DNA of 64,000 bases, from contig JBBQXS010000020.1 in assembly GCA_038209365.1 (NCBI GenBank), forward strand, positions 1 through 64,000. The letters are read 5' to 3'. The position numbers and the translations under genes are program-made. Below are positions 62,878 through 64,000 of this stretch, in pieces. Below the pieces are notes generated by a model. The model was not told where the DNA came from and did not search any database. It saw only the letters and a program-made list of their open reading frames with translations. Numbering within the stretch: the first letter of the stretch is position 1; each line of letters begins with the position of its first letter. The stretch comes from DASQHW01 sp038209365. Its GTDB lineage: Bacteria > Actinomycetota > Acidimicrobiia > IMCC26256 > PALSA-610.

Positions 62878-64000
62878 ATGGCACCCGGTTCATGGACGCG
62901 CCGGCGCGTCGGCGTCGTCGTGCTTGTCGGTGTGGCGTTCTTGCTCGGTGCGCTCGCCTTCAAGAGCTCTCGAGACGCACATCGCACGGCGACGACACAA
63001 CCCGTCCCCCCGTCGACCCCGGCGACGGCCGGCCGCCCCGGTCCCTCCGGCATCAACAAGATTCGCCACGTCGTCGTGATCATGCAGGAGAACCGCTCGT
63101 TCGACAGCTACTTCGGCACCTATCGGGGCGCGAACGGGATCCCGATGAAGAACGGCGTACCGGCGGTCTGCGCGCCCGACCCGGTGCTGAAGACGTGCAT
63201 CAAGCCGTCTCCCGATCACAAGGATGTGAACGTCGGAGGGCCCCACGCCGCGGCATCAGCACGCAACGACATCAACACCGGACCGATGCTCGGGTTCGTG
63301 CGAGAAGTGCGAAACGCCCAGCACGCGTGCACAAACGTCAACAATCCCAACTGCGCCATCCTCGGCTCCCCGCGCGCGCCCACCGACGTGATGGGCTACC
63401 ACACGCAAAGCGACATCCCGAACTACTGGGCGTACGCGAAGAACTTCGTCTTGCAGGACCGCATGTTCCAACCGAACGCGTCGTGGAGTCTGCCCGAGCA
63501 CCTCTTCCAGGTGTCCGAGTGGTCCGCGGCCTGCACCGCGCACAACCGTCCCGCCTCGTGCCGAAACGCGCTCGAGCAGCCCGGCCCCACGCCCCCGAAC
63601 GGCCCGCCGCTGCGACCGAGCAAGGCCGGAGCACCGATCTACGCATGGACGGACCTCACGTATCTGCTCCACAAGCACAACGTGTCCTGGGGCTACTACG
63701 TGGTGGCCGGGACCGAGCCCGACTGCGAGGACAACGCGGCGATCACCTGCGCGCCGGTCAAGCAGAACGCACGCACGCCGGGCATCTGGAATCCGCTCCC
63801 GTACTTCGACACAGTGCGAAACAACCGCCAGCTGGGCAACATCCAATCGGTGGATCGCTTCTTCAAAGCGGCCAAGAGGGGAACATTGCCGGCCGTGTCG
63901 TGGGTGGTCCCGTCGGGGGATCTCAGCGAGCACCCACCGGGCCGGGTCAGCGCCGGCATGTCCTATGTCACCAGCCTCGTCAACGCAGTGATGCGCGGCC
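62878..64000 (+). CDS. Phospholipase C / acid phosphatase-type phosphoesterase, N-terminal part
   Basis: The gene runs off the right edge after 374 codons. An N-terminal anchor (VGVVVLVGVAFLLGALAF) implies export. IRHVVVIMQENRSFDSYFGTY, with Glu71 and Asn72, is the signature of the PF04185 phosphoesterase family, which includes phospholipase C and AcpA. RNDINTGPMLGF and MGYHTQSDIPNYWAYAKNFVLQD are the next blocks and give metal-site His and Asp. The ATG at 62878 has GGGAGG upstream. It frees phosphate from phospholipids or phosphomonoesters outside the cell. Confidence 0.88.
   Translation, partial: MAPGSWTRRRVGVVVLVGVAFLLGALAFKSSRDAHRTATTQPVPPSTPATAGRPGPSGINKIRHVVVIMQENRSFDSYFGTYRGANGIPMKNGVPAVCAPDPVLKTCIKPSPDHKDVNVGGPHAAASARNDINTGPMLGFVREVRNAQHACTNVNNPNCAILGSPRAPTDVMGYHTQSDIPNYWAYAKNFVLQDRMFQPNASWSLPEHLFQVSEWSAACTAHNRPASCRNALEQPGPTPPNGPPLRPSKAGAPIYAWTDLTYLLHKHNVSWGYYVVAGTEPDCEDNAAITCAPVKQNARTPGIWNPLPYFDTVRNNRQLGNIQSVDRFFKAAKRGTLPAVSWVVPSGDLSEHPPGRVSAGMSYVTSLVNAVMRG

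Noticed and set aside
1..64000. CRISPR arrays, tRNA or rRNA genes, insertion sequences, integrases or prophage genes
   Set aside because: No regularly spaced repeats, cloverleaf candidates, transposase motifs or phage structural genes were seen by eye on either strand.

Overview
The window is high-GC, gene-dense actinobacterial chromosome. Starts are often GTG or TTG, and genes are packed with many 4-nt ATGA/GTGA stop-start overlaps. A WhiB-type Fe-S regulator, an Rpf-type cell-wall hydrolase, DUF3499-like proteins, a DrrAB-type ABC exporter and an actinobacterial-type Fpg/Nei glycosylase point to Actinomycetota. The Gly-Tyr-Trp / Asp-Gly-Gly-Val-Phe repeats joined to the Rpf domain are ones I associate with Acidimicrobiia; that placement is inference. 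I see no rRNA, tRNA, CRISPR array, insertion sequence or prophage. This looks like core and catabolic chromosome, not a mobile island.

Layout. (1) 1-7.0 kb: end of a ferredoxin-domain gene, a pirin, then on the minus strand an Rpf-like protein, a UbiB-family kinase, an SDR, a frameshifted SnoaL-like gene and an Fpg/Nei glycosylase. A small membrane protein and a YtfJ-like protein follow on plus. (2) 7.0-11.1 kb: minus-strand run of ThrB-like kinase, SDR, enoyl-CoA hydratase, Lrp-type ligand-binding domain and M20 peptidase. (3) 11.2-16.5 kb: two DUF3499-like paralogues, convergent with a five-gene operon (MBL-Rieske fusion, VOC, ABM monooxygenase, aldo/keto reductase, MFS). (4) 16.9-20.4 kb: phosphoketolase and acetate kinase, turning sugar phosphates into acetate plus ATP. 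(5) 20.4-31.5 kb: ECF sigma factor, zf-HC2 membrane anti-sigma factor and YcnI copper protein; two minus-strand catabolic/export genes; a Tat protein/DUF4331/small protein operon; a 2OG oxygenase, a stand-alone NuoF, an unknown membrane protein and a P450. (6) 31.5-38.1 kb: cysteine-dioxygenase-like cupin, WhiB, a tiny basic protein, AIM24, DrrAB exporter, TetR, carotenoid oxygenase and PhyH oxygenase. (7) 38.2-49.6 kb: cytosolic molybdoenzyme, acyl-CoA dehydrogenase, PNPOx-like protein, coiled-coil protein plus cysteine-less SthA-like flavoprotein, WYL regulator with a strong operator, and a double-SDR reductase. (8) 49.6-53.9 kb: an RnfD/NqrB-like membrane protein facing a flavin reductase and a sulfite-oxidase-fold protein. 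(9) 53.9-64 kb: DUF2855, DUF899, aconitase with a divergent MarR gene and paired operators, AlkB, a siderophore-interacting protein, a lipoprotein and the start of a secreted phospholipase C-type phosphoesterase.

The most interesting non-coding signals are four. A 47-nt leader element occurs twice in this window, about 83% identical, with a covarying stem. Two 14-nt palindromes 33 nt apart sit on the aconitase promoter beside a MarR gene. A perfect 11+11 inverted repeat lies in front of the WYL regulator and a tiny ORF. A consensus TTGACA/TAACTT promoter before the carotenoid oxygenase is flanked by an inverted repeat that reaches the TetR start codon.
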